Assembly (NCBI RefSeq): GCF_011075055.1
Contig: NC_058137.1
Location: forward strand, 29,001,463-29,065,462
Source of the DNA: Mangifera indica
Lineage: Eukaryota > Streptophyta > Magnoliopsida > Sapindales > Anacardiaceae
DNA: 64,000 bases
Direction of reading: 5' to 3'
In this document: one piece after another, positions 9,141 to 23,000 of the stretch
Layout of the letters: each line of letters starts with the position of its first letter
How positions within the stretch are numbered: the first letter of the stretch is position 1
The notes under the pieces: generated by a model
Told to the model about the DNA's origin: nothing
What the model saw: the letters and a program-made list of their open reading frames with translations, nothing else
Databases searched by the model: none
Program-made: the position numbers and the translations under genes

Positions 9141-12100
9141 ATGGAAATGGCAAGTCCCTACAATGTTGAAGACACTGTTTCTGCTCCCCATTCCAAGTCT
9201 TTTGAAATTCATCAAACTGGCATCAGTGTAACTGGTAATATTTTTTTCTTTTTTAAGTTTCCTTTCTGGTGATTTGCCTATGCATAGATGAATTTTATGA
9301 AGGTTATTATGAACTTTAAACTGTTAATAAACAGTTTCCAAGTATATATTCATGGCAACATGCATGAATTTTCTTTATGGTTTATATAGAGTCTTTCTTG
9401 TTGCTTAATCTTTAGTTGGGTTCAATTCGAATTCGAATTCAAACATTCAAGTTTATTCTAATTCAAATAGAATTCAAAAGTTAAATTATTTTTTATTAAA
9501 TATGAGTCTCAGAGTTTGGATTTTGAATTGGACCTTGTGAGCCAGTTTGTTTTTCTAATTTCAGTTTCCTCCTTTGTTAAACTTTACACTTTGACCTGCT
9601 TAAATGCAACCTCTTAAATACATTTTTTATACTTTAATTTGTGTATTTTTTTGAAAGACAATTTTATTGGATGCAACTTTGGTTGGTAGCGTCACATGAA
9701 ACATATACAAAAGGTGCATAAAAAATTAGTACGTCATACAATATAATTTTTATTGGTCTATATTGATAATTTTATTGATACAGGCTGATATAGTTTTCTG
9801 AAAAGTGATAGTAATGTTTGAGAGATTTGAAAACTTATTTTAACATTAATTTTTTCAATAAGATATGATAGATAAAAAATACACAATATAAAACATCCAT
9901 GACATGGTCGGTGCACAAGTGAAATAGGCCTTTGATACACACTAATAACAAATTTTCTTTTTTTTAATTCATTTTTCTGTTTGGTGATGTAGGAGATGAG
10001 GAAATTGATGATAACCCAATAGAGGAAGTGAGGCTCACAGTTCCAATTACTGATGATCCAGAACAACCAGCTTTAACCTTCCGAACATGGGTTCTGGGAC
10101 TGTCTTCATGTTTCCTTTTAGCATTTGTAAACCAGTTTTTTGGTTACCGCCAGAATCAGCTGTTTGTAGGTTCAGTTTCAGCTCAAATTCTTGTCTTGCC
10201 AATCGGAAGACTAATGGCTGCAACTCTTCCAAACAGACAATTCCGAATCCCTTTCACGCCATGGTTGTTTTCACTGAATCCGGGGCCCTTTAACCTGAAG
10301 GAAAATGCGTTGATCACCATTTTTGCCAGCTGTGGCTCCAACGGTGTTTATGCAGTGGGCATCGTCACAATTGTCAAGGCTTTCTATCACAGACAGCTGA
10401 ACCCAGTTGCTGCAATGTTGTTAGTTCAAACAACTCAGGTACATTTTTGTAAATATGTATCGGGGTCAAGAGGGTCTGCTGATCCCATTAGTTTAGTATA
10501 TATAAATAGCCTAAAATTTTACATTGACCCTATTAAATTTCATTATTTCTTTATTGACTTTGATTTCTTAAGTTTTATTTCTGGTCCCCCGCTGCCTGTT
10601 TGATTCCTAATTTGAGCTTGATTCGTTTGGTTTTTATGTGTAATTCAGTTGCTTGGATATGGATGGGCTGGTTTATTCAGAAAGTACCTTGTTGATTCTC
10701 CATACATGTGGTGGCCAGCAAACCTGGTACAGGTCTCTCTGTTCAGGTATATTCACAGCAAAACCATATGCCAAAACCTGAACTTTTCAGCTACTTTCTG
10801 GCACTGATATAATTGCAATCTGCAGGGCACTGCATGAAAAGGAAGAGAGGCCTAGAGGAGGAGTAACCAGGCTACAATTTTTCCTCCTTGTTTCTATAAC
10901 AAGCTATACGTATTACATCATTCCAGGCTATCTTTTCCCATCACTAAGCGCTCTCTCCTTTGTGTGTTGGATATGGAAAGACTCCATCACTGCACAGAAG
11001 ATTGGTTCAGGCTTGAATGGCCTAGGCATCGGTTCTTTTGGCCTTGATTGGTCTACTGTTGCTGGCTTCTTGGGAAGTCCTCTGGCCACTCCCTTCTTTG
11101 CCATTGCTAATATATTAGTTGGGTTCTTTTTGTACCTCTATGTGCTTGTTCCATTTTCTTACTGGTATAATGCATATGATGCCCAGAAATTCCCCTTATT
11201 TTCCTCTCACACTTTTGACTCTAATGGCCAAACTTACAACATCAGCAGGATCATCAATGAGAAAACCTTTGAGTTCGACAAGGCCGGCTATGATCAGTAT
11301 GGCAAACTCTATCTTAGTATCCTGTTTGCATATACTTACGGATTTTTCTTTGCTGCGTTAATGTCTAGTCTCTCGCATGTTGCACTCTTTGATGGACAGT
11401 AAGCATAATCTTTATCAGTAAGATCTTGATTTTTCATTCTACATATTGATGTTTCTTATGAACCATGGATAATTGTCTTGTCTGGCACAATATGGAAAAT
11501 GTGGAAGAAAACAACTGGTGAGTCTAAAGCTCAGTTTGGGGATGTGCACACAAAAATAATGAAGAAGAACTATGATGCAGTGCCTCAATGGTGGTTCCAG
11601 CTTATCTTGGTTGTCTCATTCGCGTTTTCGCTCTATGTTTGTGAAGGATTCGGTAAACAGTTTCAGCTTCCATGGTGGGGACTCACACTATCTTGTTTCA
11701 TAGCATTCTTCTTCACATTACCTGTTGGGGTGATTGTAGCAACCACGAACATGGTATTTCGATTGTTTGACTGTCATTTTATGCATATATGACATGAAGA
11801 TACAAGCTATTTCTGAATTAATTTTGTAATAAATCTGCAGCAACCAGGGCTTAATGTGATTACAGAGTTGATCATTGGGTACATGTATCCTGGGAGGCCT
11901 CTTGCCAATGTGGTTTTCAAGACCTATGGATCTATTAGTATGTCTCAAGCTCTCAGTTTCATCGGAGACTTCAAATTAGGCCATTATATGAAAATCCCTC
12001 CGAAAGCAATGTTCATTGTACAGGTAATTTAATAAGTTTTCAGTTTTTTAATGCTAATTTCCTTCCTTTCACGCTGTCACTACATATTTTCAATTAATAG

Positions 12101-12714
12101 GAACTATAGTTGCTTCAACTGTCCGCTTTGGCACATCCTGGTGGCTCCTCACAACCATTCCCCACATTTGTGACACAAACTTGCTGCCAGAGGGGAGTCC
12201 ATGGACTTGTCCTGGAGATGATGTTTTCTACCATGCTTCAATCATTTGGGGCATTGTAGGACCTCTCAGAATGTTCACGAAAAAAGGTGTCTACCCGGAA
12301 CTCAACTGTTGTTTCCTAATAGGCCTACTTGCCCCACTTCCTGGATGGCTTCTTTCACGAAAGTACCTTGAAAAGAAGTGGATCAAGAACATCCACACAC
12401 CGCTCATCCTGGCAGGGCCACTGGGCATGCCATCAGCCAAAGCTGTGCATTACCTGAGCTGGGGAGCTGTTGGAATCCTGTTCAACTACTACATTTTCAG
12501 GAGGTATAAATTCTGGTGGACTAGATACAATTACATTTTATCAGCTGCCCTGGATGTTGGGCTTGCCTTCATGGGTGTGTTGCTCTACATCACCCTTCAA
12601 TCTCATGACATTTTTGGCCCAGAATGGTGGGGTTTGGACAACTCTGACCATTGCCCTCTGGCTAAGTGCCCCATTGCTCCTGGAATTGAAGTCCACGGAT
12701 GCCCTGTGCATTGA
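9141..12714 (+). CDS. Oligopeptide transporter (OPT unit 3); frames intact, two 3' splice sites lost
   Basis: OPT-family membrane transporter of the plant OPT1/OPT5 type. Exons by phase and paralogue comparison: 9141..9234, 9993..10438, 10649..10746, 10826..11398, 11489..11753, 11841..12023 and 12094..12714, 760 codons including the stop. The family motifs are present: NPGPFN in exon 2 and MKIPPKAMF in exon 6. Many hydrophobic segments follow the family pattern. Oddity: where exon 5 should start the intron ends GGCAC (11484-11488) instead of the GCAG seen in units 4 and 5, and where exon 7 should start it ends TTTTCAA (12087-12093) instead of TTTTCAG as in units 1 and 2. I found no nearby AG that restores the frame. 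It may therefore be a young pseudogene or use unusual splicing. A solo LTR sits just above its TATA box. Confidence 0.75.
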
Positions 12715-13469
12715 CATTTCTTAAATTCCTCAGGAAGCTTCAGAAATTCTCCTTTGCAATCTCCATGGATAATATTTATCATACATATTATTTACATGTA
12801 GTTTGTTAGTAAGTTTAGGTTTTCTTGAATGGCCAGAAAAATAATCAAAAAGTGAATCGAATCAAATTATGGTCATGATGTTTTGGTATAAATTTAAGTT
12901 AGATTATTAATCTTCATCTATTCTATCAATTACATTAGACGAAAACGATATTTTATAATCTATGTTCAATGATGTGTATGCATGAACCTAATTAATATAT
13001 GTATGATTTTGACTGAAAATTTGTTAAATGTGCACTCAAGGATACAAAGTATTTACATAGAAAACTCAATGTGGAAAAAACAAACAGATAGACTATGAAT
13101 GAAGAAAATTACAAGATGGATAAATTTTGAGAAACCTACCGGAATTGACCTACTTCTCATAAATTTTCCAGGGTCTTGGATCATGTAGATTAATGGAATA
13201 TAATAATAAAATGACAGGCTACCTATTAGGCTATGACACTATGAAATTGAAGTGACGAACATTTAAATTCTGACCTCTCATTTCCACATCCAACGCCCAC
13301 CTGGATTGCTTCCCTTTTCACCACTTTTCTATAGTGGCAACATACAGTGCAAATGTGCTTTTCTATGCTAAAAACAGTTGGAAAGAAGAAAGGTTCACAA
13401 TTTCACGGTGTAATTCATACCAATTCATCCCTATCTCTTGCACCATCATGACATCAGAATTTTTTATTT
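12715..13469. other. 3' flank of OPT unit 3
   Basis: To about 13015 it matches the 3' flanks of units 1 and 2 (starting AGCTTCAGAAATTCTCCTTTG). After that the similarity ends. No gene is visible to 13469. Confidence 0.55.
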
Positions 13470-14256
13470 GGCCAAACAACTATTTCCCACCCAAGGTATG
13501 TTGTAATCTCAAGTTTCTATCCTTTAACTATAGAAATACCAAATACCTACCCATGACCGGTTAAATTTAATAAAACTCTAACAGTGATAAATTTAATCTT
13601 ATTTTCTCCCCTAAAAGTTTAAAAACTAACATTTTTTCCCTAAGCTAAGTTTGAAAAGATCGCATTTCCCCCCTAGGGTTTATTTCCAAGCCCTTTCACT
13701 TTCTCTGGCTTCATCGCTGGTCGTCTTCCCCTCTCGATGGTTTCTCTTCCACCGACGGCCCCCCTCAACTCCACCCCAACTCATCCGGCACAGAGAGACG
13801 TCGTTTGGGAAGATAAATCGTCTTCCTAGATGAAGACGACTTGTCTTCCCAGACGACAACGAGTCGTCTCGTCTTCCACGGCTTCTTCGACGTCGATCGG
13901 ATGTCCAAATGGAAGGAAAGAGATCGCCGAAAAGAGAGGATGCTTCGGGAGGGAGAGGTCATCGGCAACGGAGTCGGAGATGTCGTGGGAGATTTCAAAA
14001 AGAAATCCTGGGGTGAAACTGTGATTTTTTAAAACTTAGGCTAGGGGAAAATTTTAGTTTTTAAAGTTTAGAGGGGTAAAAGTAGATTATATTTTAGTTT
14101 ATTTTTAATATTATAGAGAAAATAACGATTTTATCCTTACCACATTAGGATTTTGTTAAATTTAACCAGTCATAGGTGAGTGTTTAATGTTTCCATAATT
14201 AAAAGGTGGAAACTTGAGTTTACAGCTTACCTTGGGTGGGAAATAGTCGTTTGGCC
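13470..14256. mobile_element. Fold-back Mutator-like element, copy 2 (787 bp)
   Basis: Begins GGCCAAACAACTATTTCCCAC and ends GTGGGAAATAGTCGTTTGGCC inverted. Exact 9-bp flanking repeat TTTTTATTT at 13461-13469 and 14257-14265. The arms are inverted copies from the ends to about 13690 and 14000, and the GC-rich core (13790-13990) repeats GACGAC and TCGTCTTC. The arms carry the CCCTAGGGTTT block seen in the other copies. No transposase. Short ORFs on both strands in the core are by-products of the palindrome. Confidence 0.9.
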
Positions 14257-14693
14257 TTTTTATTTTATTGTAATAACGCGATTGGTAACTGACTATTAGA
14301 TAGCCAAATTCCACCTACTAAGATTTAGGACATTTTTCTTATATAATTTCCTTACTAAACATACTTTTTTTTTTTAAATAAATTGAGGATTATATATAGG
14401 TAAAAGGAGATCTCTCTAAAATAACATAAGAGTAGATATAGGCTCCCAAACTATTGATTGAACTAGCATAAAAATGTTAACGTATTCACCTTGCTTATTT
14501 GTTTTTGCTAAAATCCAGTAACACTCTTAATCATTTGAAATTAGATAACTGAAATATTTAACACCAATTACTTAATATTTAGATAAAAGTAACCATCACC
14601 TCTCATACATCGTCTGCACAACGTTCGATATAAATCCATACAATTTTGTCATAATGATAATCATTTTTAAAACAATCATTCATATTAATCTTT

Positions 14694-15495
14694 TATGGGC
14701 GGATTCGAGTGAAGACAACTCAAGGTTGATACCATATTCATGTTTAATGAATGAATCAAACTTGAGTTAAAACTTTAACTCAACGATTCAACGTGAGTTC
14801 TAAGATTCGTTCGGTGTTATCGCATTGAAGGTCTTCTTTTTTTTTTTATAGTTCTTTTGTTTTTCCGTGATTTTAAGAATTATATATTTGATGTGTGACA
14901 GACTTTATTTTTTGTTTTTTGATTAGGAAATGAGTTAAGATTGGATTTAATGCAAGTTGCTTGAGATCAAATTTAAACTCAGATCGAATAAGTCAAGTTT
15001 GAATCATAGATTATGTTTGTTTTCATTAATAAGCCAAGTTCAAGCTAGTTATGAATATTTAAGTTTGATCTAATTTGGATTAAATTTAAAATTAAATTAT
15101 TTTTTAACCAAGTTCGAGCCTCAATTGGTGGATCTCAAGCTAACTCTTTTGAATTCAAGGTTTTGTTCACATTTAGCTTAGATCAAATACAACTCTAGTT
15201 ATGAGACCATACTTGCAGTTGCTAAGGTGAGATGTGATTTAAACTAGTTTGACTCGAATCTACTGTTTAACTCTAACAAATTGATCTCGAATTGGAGATC
15301 TAGTTTGAGATTGCCTCTTTTGGTCATCTAATGACATTGTTTAACTTGTCAGTAATAATATTCATTCATCTAATGGTATTGTATATCAATCCAAAGGAGT
15401 TCAAACTCAAATTTGAATTAGATATTATTTATTCGGTCCTACCTTTAAATTGATCTCAAACTTGACTTGATTCAAATCAAGTCCACCCCTAGTAG
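14694..15495. mobile_element. Possible non-autonomous hAT-like element
   Basis: The left side reads TGGGCGGATTCGAGTGAAGAC and the right side ends TCAAGTCCACCCCTA, giving roughly inverted GGGYGGA termini like those of many plant hAT-type elements that carry repeated TTCAAGT/TCGAG motifs. I could not find matching 8-bp flanks, so the limits are approximate. Confidence 0.35.
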
Positions 15496-17524
15496 AGCGG
15501 CTGTTTTCTTTTCTCTTTGTTTTCAAGTGTTTGTTGGTTGCCTTGATGAACAATCACATGTCCTGATCTATATCCACAAGATTAAGGATGGACCAAATAC
15601 AAGCATCTGAAAGTAATCAATCTATGGAAAGAACATTTCCAGCAGAGCCTAAAGTTTCTCAACTTCTGACACCTGGCGTGCGGCAAATATTCCAAGCACT
15701 GTGGTACCAGAACCTGTGAGCACAATTTCAGTCAAAGAACGTTATTTTGATCCTCTAAAATTGCAGACTTTGAACATGCAAAACGTTTACCAAGCTCTCT
15801 CTCTTCCACTGCCAACTTTCACTCTGAAGATTACCCACACTTTTAAAAGAATAATATTGTTTTTGAATGTATTGTTGGTTTTGGATGTGTTGATGCCGAT
15901 ATCCTGTATAGTTTAGGAGTCGAGGGCCTTGGCAGAATACAACAATGACTAGAGCAAAAATTACCTTACGAAACATGCTGACAAACGGAGTTGCCAAGTT
16001 TGGCTCCTTGGTCTCTCTCTTCCCCGTGAGGTGTCTTTTTAAGGACAAAACCGTGACACTATAGACAATACATCATGGATTGTGTCAACGAACAAAGTCG
16101 CACAGTTCGGGCTTTGCCATGTGCCGAAGTTGGACAATCATCAACAGGATGTAACCCACAAAAACTTGCTTTTGAGCTCCTCAGGAACTTCATACACCCA
16201 AAACACATTTAATTAAATAAGAGGATTGCACGCTATGAGAAGTGGCCTTTATTATATCAAAGTAACCATTCGACTAAAACGTTTATGATCCTCCATATTC
16301 AATCTATGCTATTGTCAAGTCTCACACCGCTGGCGAAAAAATTTGGGATTTCAGTCATAACACCCAGCACAAAATACAAGTATTTGTATTAAAAAGTCAA
16401 TATATAGAAAAAATCACAGAAGAACAATATTGAAAATTTTCATTATAAATAAAGAAGATTATAAAATGGAAAAGAGATTATTTTGTTCTGTGTCGAAGTT
16501 TTCTAATCTTAGCGTACTATTTTCCCGTACACCCCTTTTTTTTCACATACATATGTAAACTTTTGTTAAAAACACACTTGATACTTATACTCAATGATCG
16601 CATTTTTACAAGAAGTTGCACCACAATATGTCACTCCAATTCATAGGTTTTATTCGTTATGTTCAATAAGACTAACAAACGGATAGTCTTAACCACTACA
16701 TTAACTTAAATGTATTTAAAAAAATTCATTTCATATTTAATCCTTTCATTATTATTAATGATCTCTTTAAAAATTTATCTTTCGAAATCAGTATTTTTTG
16801 AATTTGGATAAAGCCTTTAGTTACTACTATACAACACATAAGATCTACTTGATTGAACCAGAAATCTTACAATGTCCATTTAAACTCTCTTCCATGAAAA
16901 AGATCATAATTTTTTATAGAGATGAAAAACTCATGAAAAAAAACTTCTTCGCCTTTCATAAGATTGTCCTTTCATATAAAGAAAATATTTTATACAGTTA
17001 TGGGCAGCTGATTTGTGTCAGCCAAAGAGCACACACAGGACAATAACAAATTTCCAACAAAATTTTCAGAAACTGTCATCTCATTTCTCAAACAAAATTT
17101 ATGCATTATTGCAGATTTCAAGCATGAAAAGTAGCCTATCACCATAAGGCTCCATAATTTGCAGTCTGTCACGTGACAACTTGCAAGATTGTGAAACAGG
17201 AAAAGATTTGTTCATCTTGGTCTAATAGTTTGCTTAATTATGAAGGTTTTATCTATTTTAAACATATAATTTATTACAATTTCATGTTTTACAACCGCCT
17301 GAAAAGTATAATAGTCTAATTTATTATCAAAATATTATCCATGTTAGATACAATTCATAGTGATTTTGTTTTTCGCTTTCCAATAGATCTTATACTTTAT
17401 CAATATAAATTCATCATGATTTTTTTGTTCGCTTTCTAATATATCTTGTACTTTACCAATGTAAAATTTATCTAGAAGTGTTACATTCACCTCCTTTGCA
17501 GAGTCAATATCCTCATCGAGATTT

Positions 17525-17642
17525 ATCCTACCATCCTCAAGAGAATAATAGCGTGATTTTGATATCATTTATAATATCTTACTATCCTACCATCCTCAAG
17601 AGAATAATAGCGTGATTTTGATATCATTTATAATATCTTACT
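17525..17642. repeat. Perfect tandem duplication, 59-bp unit x2
   Basis: 17525-17583 and 17584-17642 are identical base for base (starting ATCCTACCATCCTCAAGAG). This implies a very recent slippage or duplication inside an older, diverged repeat. Confidence 0.95.
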
Positions 17643-19938
17643 CCAATCACTTAACTCACTATCAAGATATTGTCTGTTTTAGACTTACAATCTATTACAG
17701 TTTTATTTTTTGACTTAAAAATTTAAAACTCATATTAATAGCATAAGAGTTAATAAACTAGTTAATCGGACTTATTTTAGTATCTCTAGATGGTATTAGA
17801 TGCCTATACCCTGTTACCCCTAACATTATCCCTGCCTAGGATGTGACAGGATTGAGATGCACCAACTCATCAGTCAACCTGATTGGAAATAATATTATTC
17901 ATGATGTTGTCTTTTTACATCTTTCTGGATAATTCATTCACAGAATCATATTCAAGGATTACAAATTTTATTTTACTTAATAAATCACCATCTCAATTAG
18001 TACAAAATCATCAAAATCAACGTGCCCACCACGCGATTAAGAACTTAATCACTAGTTAAACGTCTCTTAATCAATAACACATCAGATCTTATTCACATTG
18101 GAACCATCATTTGCAACAACAAAGAAGACAAACAAAGCATCTTATCGAGAACTTCAACAACAGTTTCTAAAGACAAGGGTTTCACATTTTCTTGGAGTAC
18201 AAATTTTTTTTTTTTTTTTTGGTTGTAAGTTTTAACTCCATTCTTTCCGGACTGGTAAGATTTACAGAGAAGACAATGTTATACAGAACAAACAGTCTAC
18301 ACTGGATATTATGCCGGCCATCTGTGTTGTAATTGGTGGCATTTTGTTTATAAGACAAGACACAAAAGCATACAAGTCCCATTGAAAAGTAATTTTAGGA
18401 TTTCTCTTAAGGATAAGAATCAAAAGAATCCTAGTAGGGATTATCTTTAGAATAATAATCTAGTATATGAATACATTATTCTCTCGTGAGAATAACAACA
18501 TACGAAAGTATTAAACTATTATAGTTTTTAAATTAAAGAGACTAAACTTTGTTTTTTTTTTTAATTAAAATGAGTGAATTTTTAAATTTTTCTATTGAAT
18601 GAACTAAACTTTCACTATTTACTATTGAAAGTGTCAAACTAATCACGGTGCTTCTAAAATAAAACAAACAATTCTAATTGTGTTTATTTGATAACTTTAA
18701 TAAAAAATACTGAAAATTGATTCATTTTATAATAAAATTTGGAAGTTTGAATTAATCAATATAATTTTTGAAAAGTTTAATCCCTATAATTAAAAAAAAA
18801 TAAAGTTTAGTTTCTTTATTTGAAAAAATATGATAGTTCAATAGTTCAAAGGTATTATTACCACTTCTCTTATGTGGGTAATATGAAAGTTTATTAACAA
18901 ATATATTTATTATAACAAGAGGTGTGAAGACATAAAAATAATAATAACTTTGTTGGACTGTTTTTAAGAGAATCATGATAATATCAAAATGTCAAACATT
19001 ACAACAAAGGATACAAAGCTCTGCAAGTTTCAGAAAGGACTAAAATATTAGGCAGGCATTACATATTTAAAGGGCCCTAGATAAAATAGAATGGTCCTTC
19101 CCTTTATCATGTGAGTGGGGACAATTGTCCCGATGACATTTAGGCACAAATGGAGTAGGGTTCAGTTGCTATATCTAAGATTTCTTGGGGCTTTTTCACT
19201 TTCCCCCTCATAAGTGAAAAACAAAAAAATTGTTGTTTACGTTGTATAGTGGTAAATCGAATTCTGTAAGCGGTTATCCAAATTCAAGAAGTGTGAATTT
19301 GAGATGTAATTTTTCATAGAGATTTGTGGTGGTAGTGAATAAACTTCTCTTTATACTTTAGTAAATGTAATAGGTAAAATAACGATTTGCGGTAAAACAG
19401 GTATGACCTGTTGTGGATATGTGACTTGCAAGTAGACATATCAAACATCTACCAACTAAGGTTTGTACATACAAGTTGTATTAAAATTTGTGTGAAAAGG
19501 GCGTGAGAGTAAGTGCGCCACAAAAGTAGAGAAAGCAAATAATCTCTTCTCCATCTAGTTAGTAATCATTTTCATTTATAATGGAATTTTCTTTATCTTC
19601 TATGTGTGGTTATTTCCTATATTGAGTTTTCCATGTAAATCCTGTATTCTTGTTTGGAATATTTGTGCACTTTGTCATTTATTTTTCTCCGGGTATTGTA
19701 ACAGTTTTAACAGAGGAGATGAAAATGCGATCAGAGCAAGCATTATTGCAAGAGATAAATGCATCAGAACAAGATTTTTCAGTCACAAATCCATATAATG
19801 AAATGCATGGAAAGGGATTTCTTTTTGAAATATGTAAATGAATATTTTATTGCCTTTGCCAACTACATCAAGAAATATAAGGTTAAATAAATAATAGCTT
19901 TAAAACAAGAAACAATAGAAAAGACAAGTACTTGCAGC

Positions 19939-19945
19939 TATAAAT
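19939..19945 (+). promoter_or_regulatory. Candidate TATA box of OPT unit 4
   Basis: TATAAAT about 70 bp upstream of the ATG at 20014, in sequence otherwise shared with unit 5 (AAGACAAGTAC at 19921 and 27704). In unit 5 the shared sequence breaks off right here, at about 27720. Confidence 0.4.
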
Positions 19946-20013
19946 GTGCAGCCCTGTAGGCATTTCTAAAGCTGTTGAGCATTACCATCTCTGTCCCTGA
20001 AAGAAGGAGAGAG

Positions 20014-23000
20014 ATGGAAAGCTTTGTTGAAAATGGCGTCCCTAATGCTGATGGCAAGTCAGTCGAGAAAGAGGAGGAGGAGCAAACTGATATCTATGTA
20101 GATGGTAATTTTCTTTGTCACTCTCCCTCAAAACTGGATTTTCATGCATGATTGATAATGCTGCATATACATCTAACAAGTCATTTTAATGTCAAATTGT
20201 TGATGCAGGTGATGAGAAAGATGAGAACTTTAATGACAACCCAATTGAGGAAGTGAGGCTTACAGTTCCAATCACTGATGATCCTTCACTGCCAGTGTTG
20301 ACCTTTCGAACATGGGTTTTGGGGATAATATCATGTGCCTTGCTTGCCTTTGTGAACCAATTCTTTCAATATCGTCAGAATTTGCTGTATGTTGGGCCAG
20401 TTTCAGCTCAAATTCTTGTGCTCCCAGCAGGAAAGCTAATGGCTGCAACTCTTCCAAAAAAACCAATTCAAGTACCATTCACACCATGGTCGTTTTCTTT
20501 GAATCCAGGGCCATTTAATTTGAAAGAACATGTGTTGATCACCATTTTTGCCAGCTGTGGATCCAATGGTGTTTATGCAGTAAACATTATTACAATTGTC
20601 AAGGCTTTTTATCTCAGACCTCTGAGTGCAGTGGCAGCCATGTTGCTTGTACAAACTACTCAGGTGGGTTTAAATAATTTTGTTGAAACATTTTCGGCTG
20701 CCATTGAATTTCTCCAACAGATGCCCAAATAATAATTGACTCTTTTTTTATGGAATTCAGCTGCTAGGATACGGGTGGGCTGGTTTGTTCAGAAAATACC
20801 TTGTTGACTCCCCTTACATGTGGTGGCCAATCAACCTGGTTCAAGTCTCCCTGTTCAGGTACTCTGCACTCTTGCCCAAATTGAACAAAATATATACAAA
20901 GTCTTTCATGAGTTTGCTTTTGGGTTTTGCAACCTAGAATGTGTCTTGACAACTTAAAAACTCGAGGTTATTTAACCAATCTTGTCTTAGTATCCTCAAA
21001 AGATTTGAGATGTTTATACATACCCTACATATCTCTTATAATTTGCTGATGTAGAAATTCTCTAGCACTGTTACAACACCTAATGAAGTTCAAAGAAGAG
21101 CAACTTCCTGGTTTTGACAAACTGATAAACATGCAAACTGCAGGGCATTACATGAAACAGAGAAGAGGATCAAGAGAGGACTAAGCAGAGTACAATTCTT
21201 TGTTCTTGTTTTCATATCAAGCTTTGTGTACTACACTGTGCCGGGCTATCTTTTCCCTTCACTGTCCGCTCTCTCCTTTGTATGTTGGATATGGAAGAAT
21301 TCATTAACAGCGCAACAGATCGGTTCAGGACTCCAAGGCTTCGGCATTGGCTCCTTTGGCCTTGACTGGTCCACTGTCGCTTACATGGGAAGTCCCCTAG
21401 CCTCACCCTTCTTCGCCATTGCAAATGTCTTTGGTGGGTTCGTTTTGTTTCTATATGTGCTTGTTCCCATTGCTTATTTCAGTAACCTTTATGAAGCTCA
21501 GCGATTTCCCATAGTTTCTCCAAACACCTATGACTATGCTGGCCAACTTTACAATGTCACCCGAGTCCTGAATCAAAAAGAATTTGATCTTGATCATGTT
21601 GGCTATAAAAATTATAGCAAAGTCTACCTCAGTGTTGTGTTTGCCTTCACCTATGGATTGAGCTTTGCAACACTAATGGCTAGTTTATCACATGTCGCAC
21701 TCTTCGAAGGAAAGTAAGAATCTTCATCAGTAACATCTCAATATCTCAATCTGTCATCTTTTCTTTCCTGAAGATGAATTTTTTTTTGTAGTATGTTTGT
21801 ATTGATGATTTTCTGTTCCTTGATAAAACAATGAGCAGAAAAATCTGGGAAATGTGGAAAAAAACAACTTCTGCAGTTAAAGATCAGTTCTCTGATGTTC
21901 ACACAAGACTGATGAAGACAAACTACAAAGAAGTACCTCAGTGGTGGTTCCAGATTATATTAATATTGACATTTGCTCTTTCAGTCTTTACTTGTGAAGG
22001 GTTTGATAGACAGCTTCAACTTCCATGGTGGGGAATTGTGCTAGGTTGTGCCCTGGCATTCTCTTTTACTTTACCTTTCGGAGTGATTCAAGCTACAACC
22101 AACATGGTATTTTTCTAGCACAATTACTTATTAATTTTATATAAATATAAATAGGTTGATGTGAAAAATCCAAAGTCAAAAGGGTCTTGGGTTGATATAA
22201 ATTTATTGTCTCTCTCTCCCTCATGAGACGCCTTTTAAGGGTAAAACCATGAGACCAACAAAGTTCATAGCAGAGAATAGCTCGCGACTTTAAGTGGTCT
22301 ATCATGTGTGGATCAAGGCAACATCAACAGTGATATTGTTTGTTGGGACAATGCCAATTGCTCTCCTTGAGTCTTCTGATTGGGGGTTTTGTTGATGTAA
22401 AAAACCACACATCGAACAAGAGTTAAGGGTCTTGAGTCAGTATGAACTCATTTTCTCCCTTTTCCTCACAATGTGTCTTTTAAAGGAAAAACTGTGAGAC
22501 AAACAAAATCCAAAATGGATAATATCTTATGGTTTGCTTTGTGTGGATTGAACCAACATTAACAATGGTGTCGTTTATGGTGATGATTGACACAAATGTT
22601 ATGCCTTGATACCAAAAATCTTAAATCACATAGGAGTCAAGGATCTTGAGTCAATATTCTCTCATGAGACATGTTTTAAAGGCAAAATCATGAGGCTCGT
22701 AAAGGTCAAAAACGATAATATCTCACGACTTGCTACGTGCTTGTCTTCAATATAAGCATAGATGACAGGACTAAGAGTCTAAAAAGTTGTTTTTAATTGA
22801 TGTGTTATTCTGCAGCAACCAGGTCTAAACGTGATTACAGAGCTTATTATTGGGTATATGTATCCCGGTAAGCCCTTAGCAAATGTGGCTTTCAAGACAT
22901 ATGGCTACATCAGCATGTCACAGGCCCTTATTTTTCTTGGCGACTTCAAACTAGGCCACTATATGAAAATCCCTCCTAGATCAATGTTCTTTGTTCAGGT

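Larger units (their letters stand above)
14257..20013. other. Long intergenic region between OPT units 3 and 4
   Basis: No gene recognised. Contents seen: a possible hAT-like element at 14694-15495, a 16 kb-area copy of the dispersed repeat also found in the intron of unit 4 (about 15930-16180), a diverged copy of the repeat seen at 35786 (17290-17700), a 59-bp perfect tandem duplication (17525), and from about 18990 to 20013 an upstream region shared with unit 5 (matching parts of 25775-27720). Confidence 0.55.

Noticed and set aside
12101..12110. AATAG as a substitute 3' splice site for the last exon of OPT unit 3
   Set aside because: Splicing there gives GAA CTA TAG, an immediate stop, so it does not rescue the gene.
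13651..14032. Open frames on both strands, rich in Arg and Ser
   Set aside because: Same explanation: core and arms of fold-back element 2.
15650..15730. Minus-strand stretch VLTGSGTTVLGIFAA resembling a glycine-rich kinase-type loop
   Set aside because: Only about 25 residues before a stop, no continuation in any frame, and no recognisable family; too short to call a gene relic.
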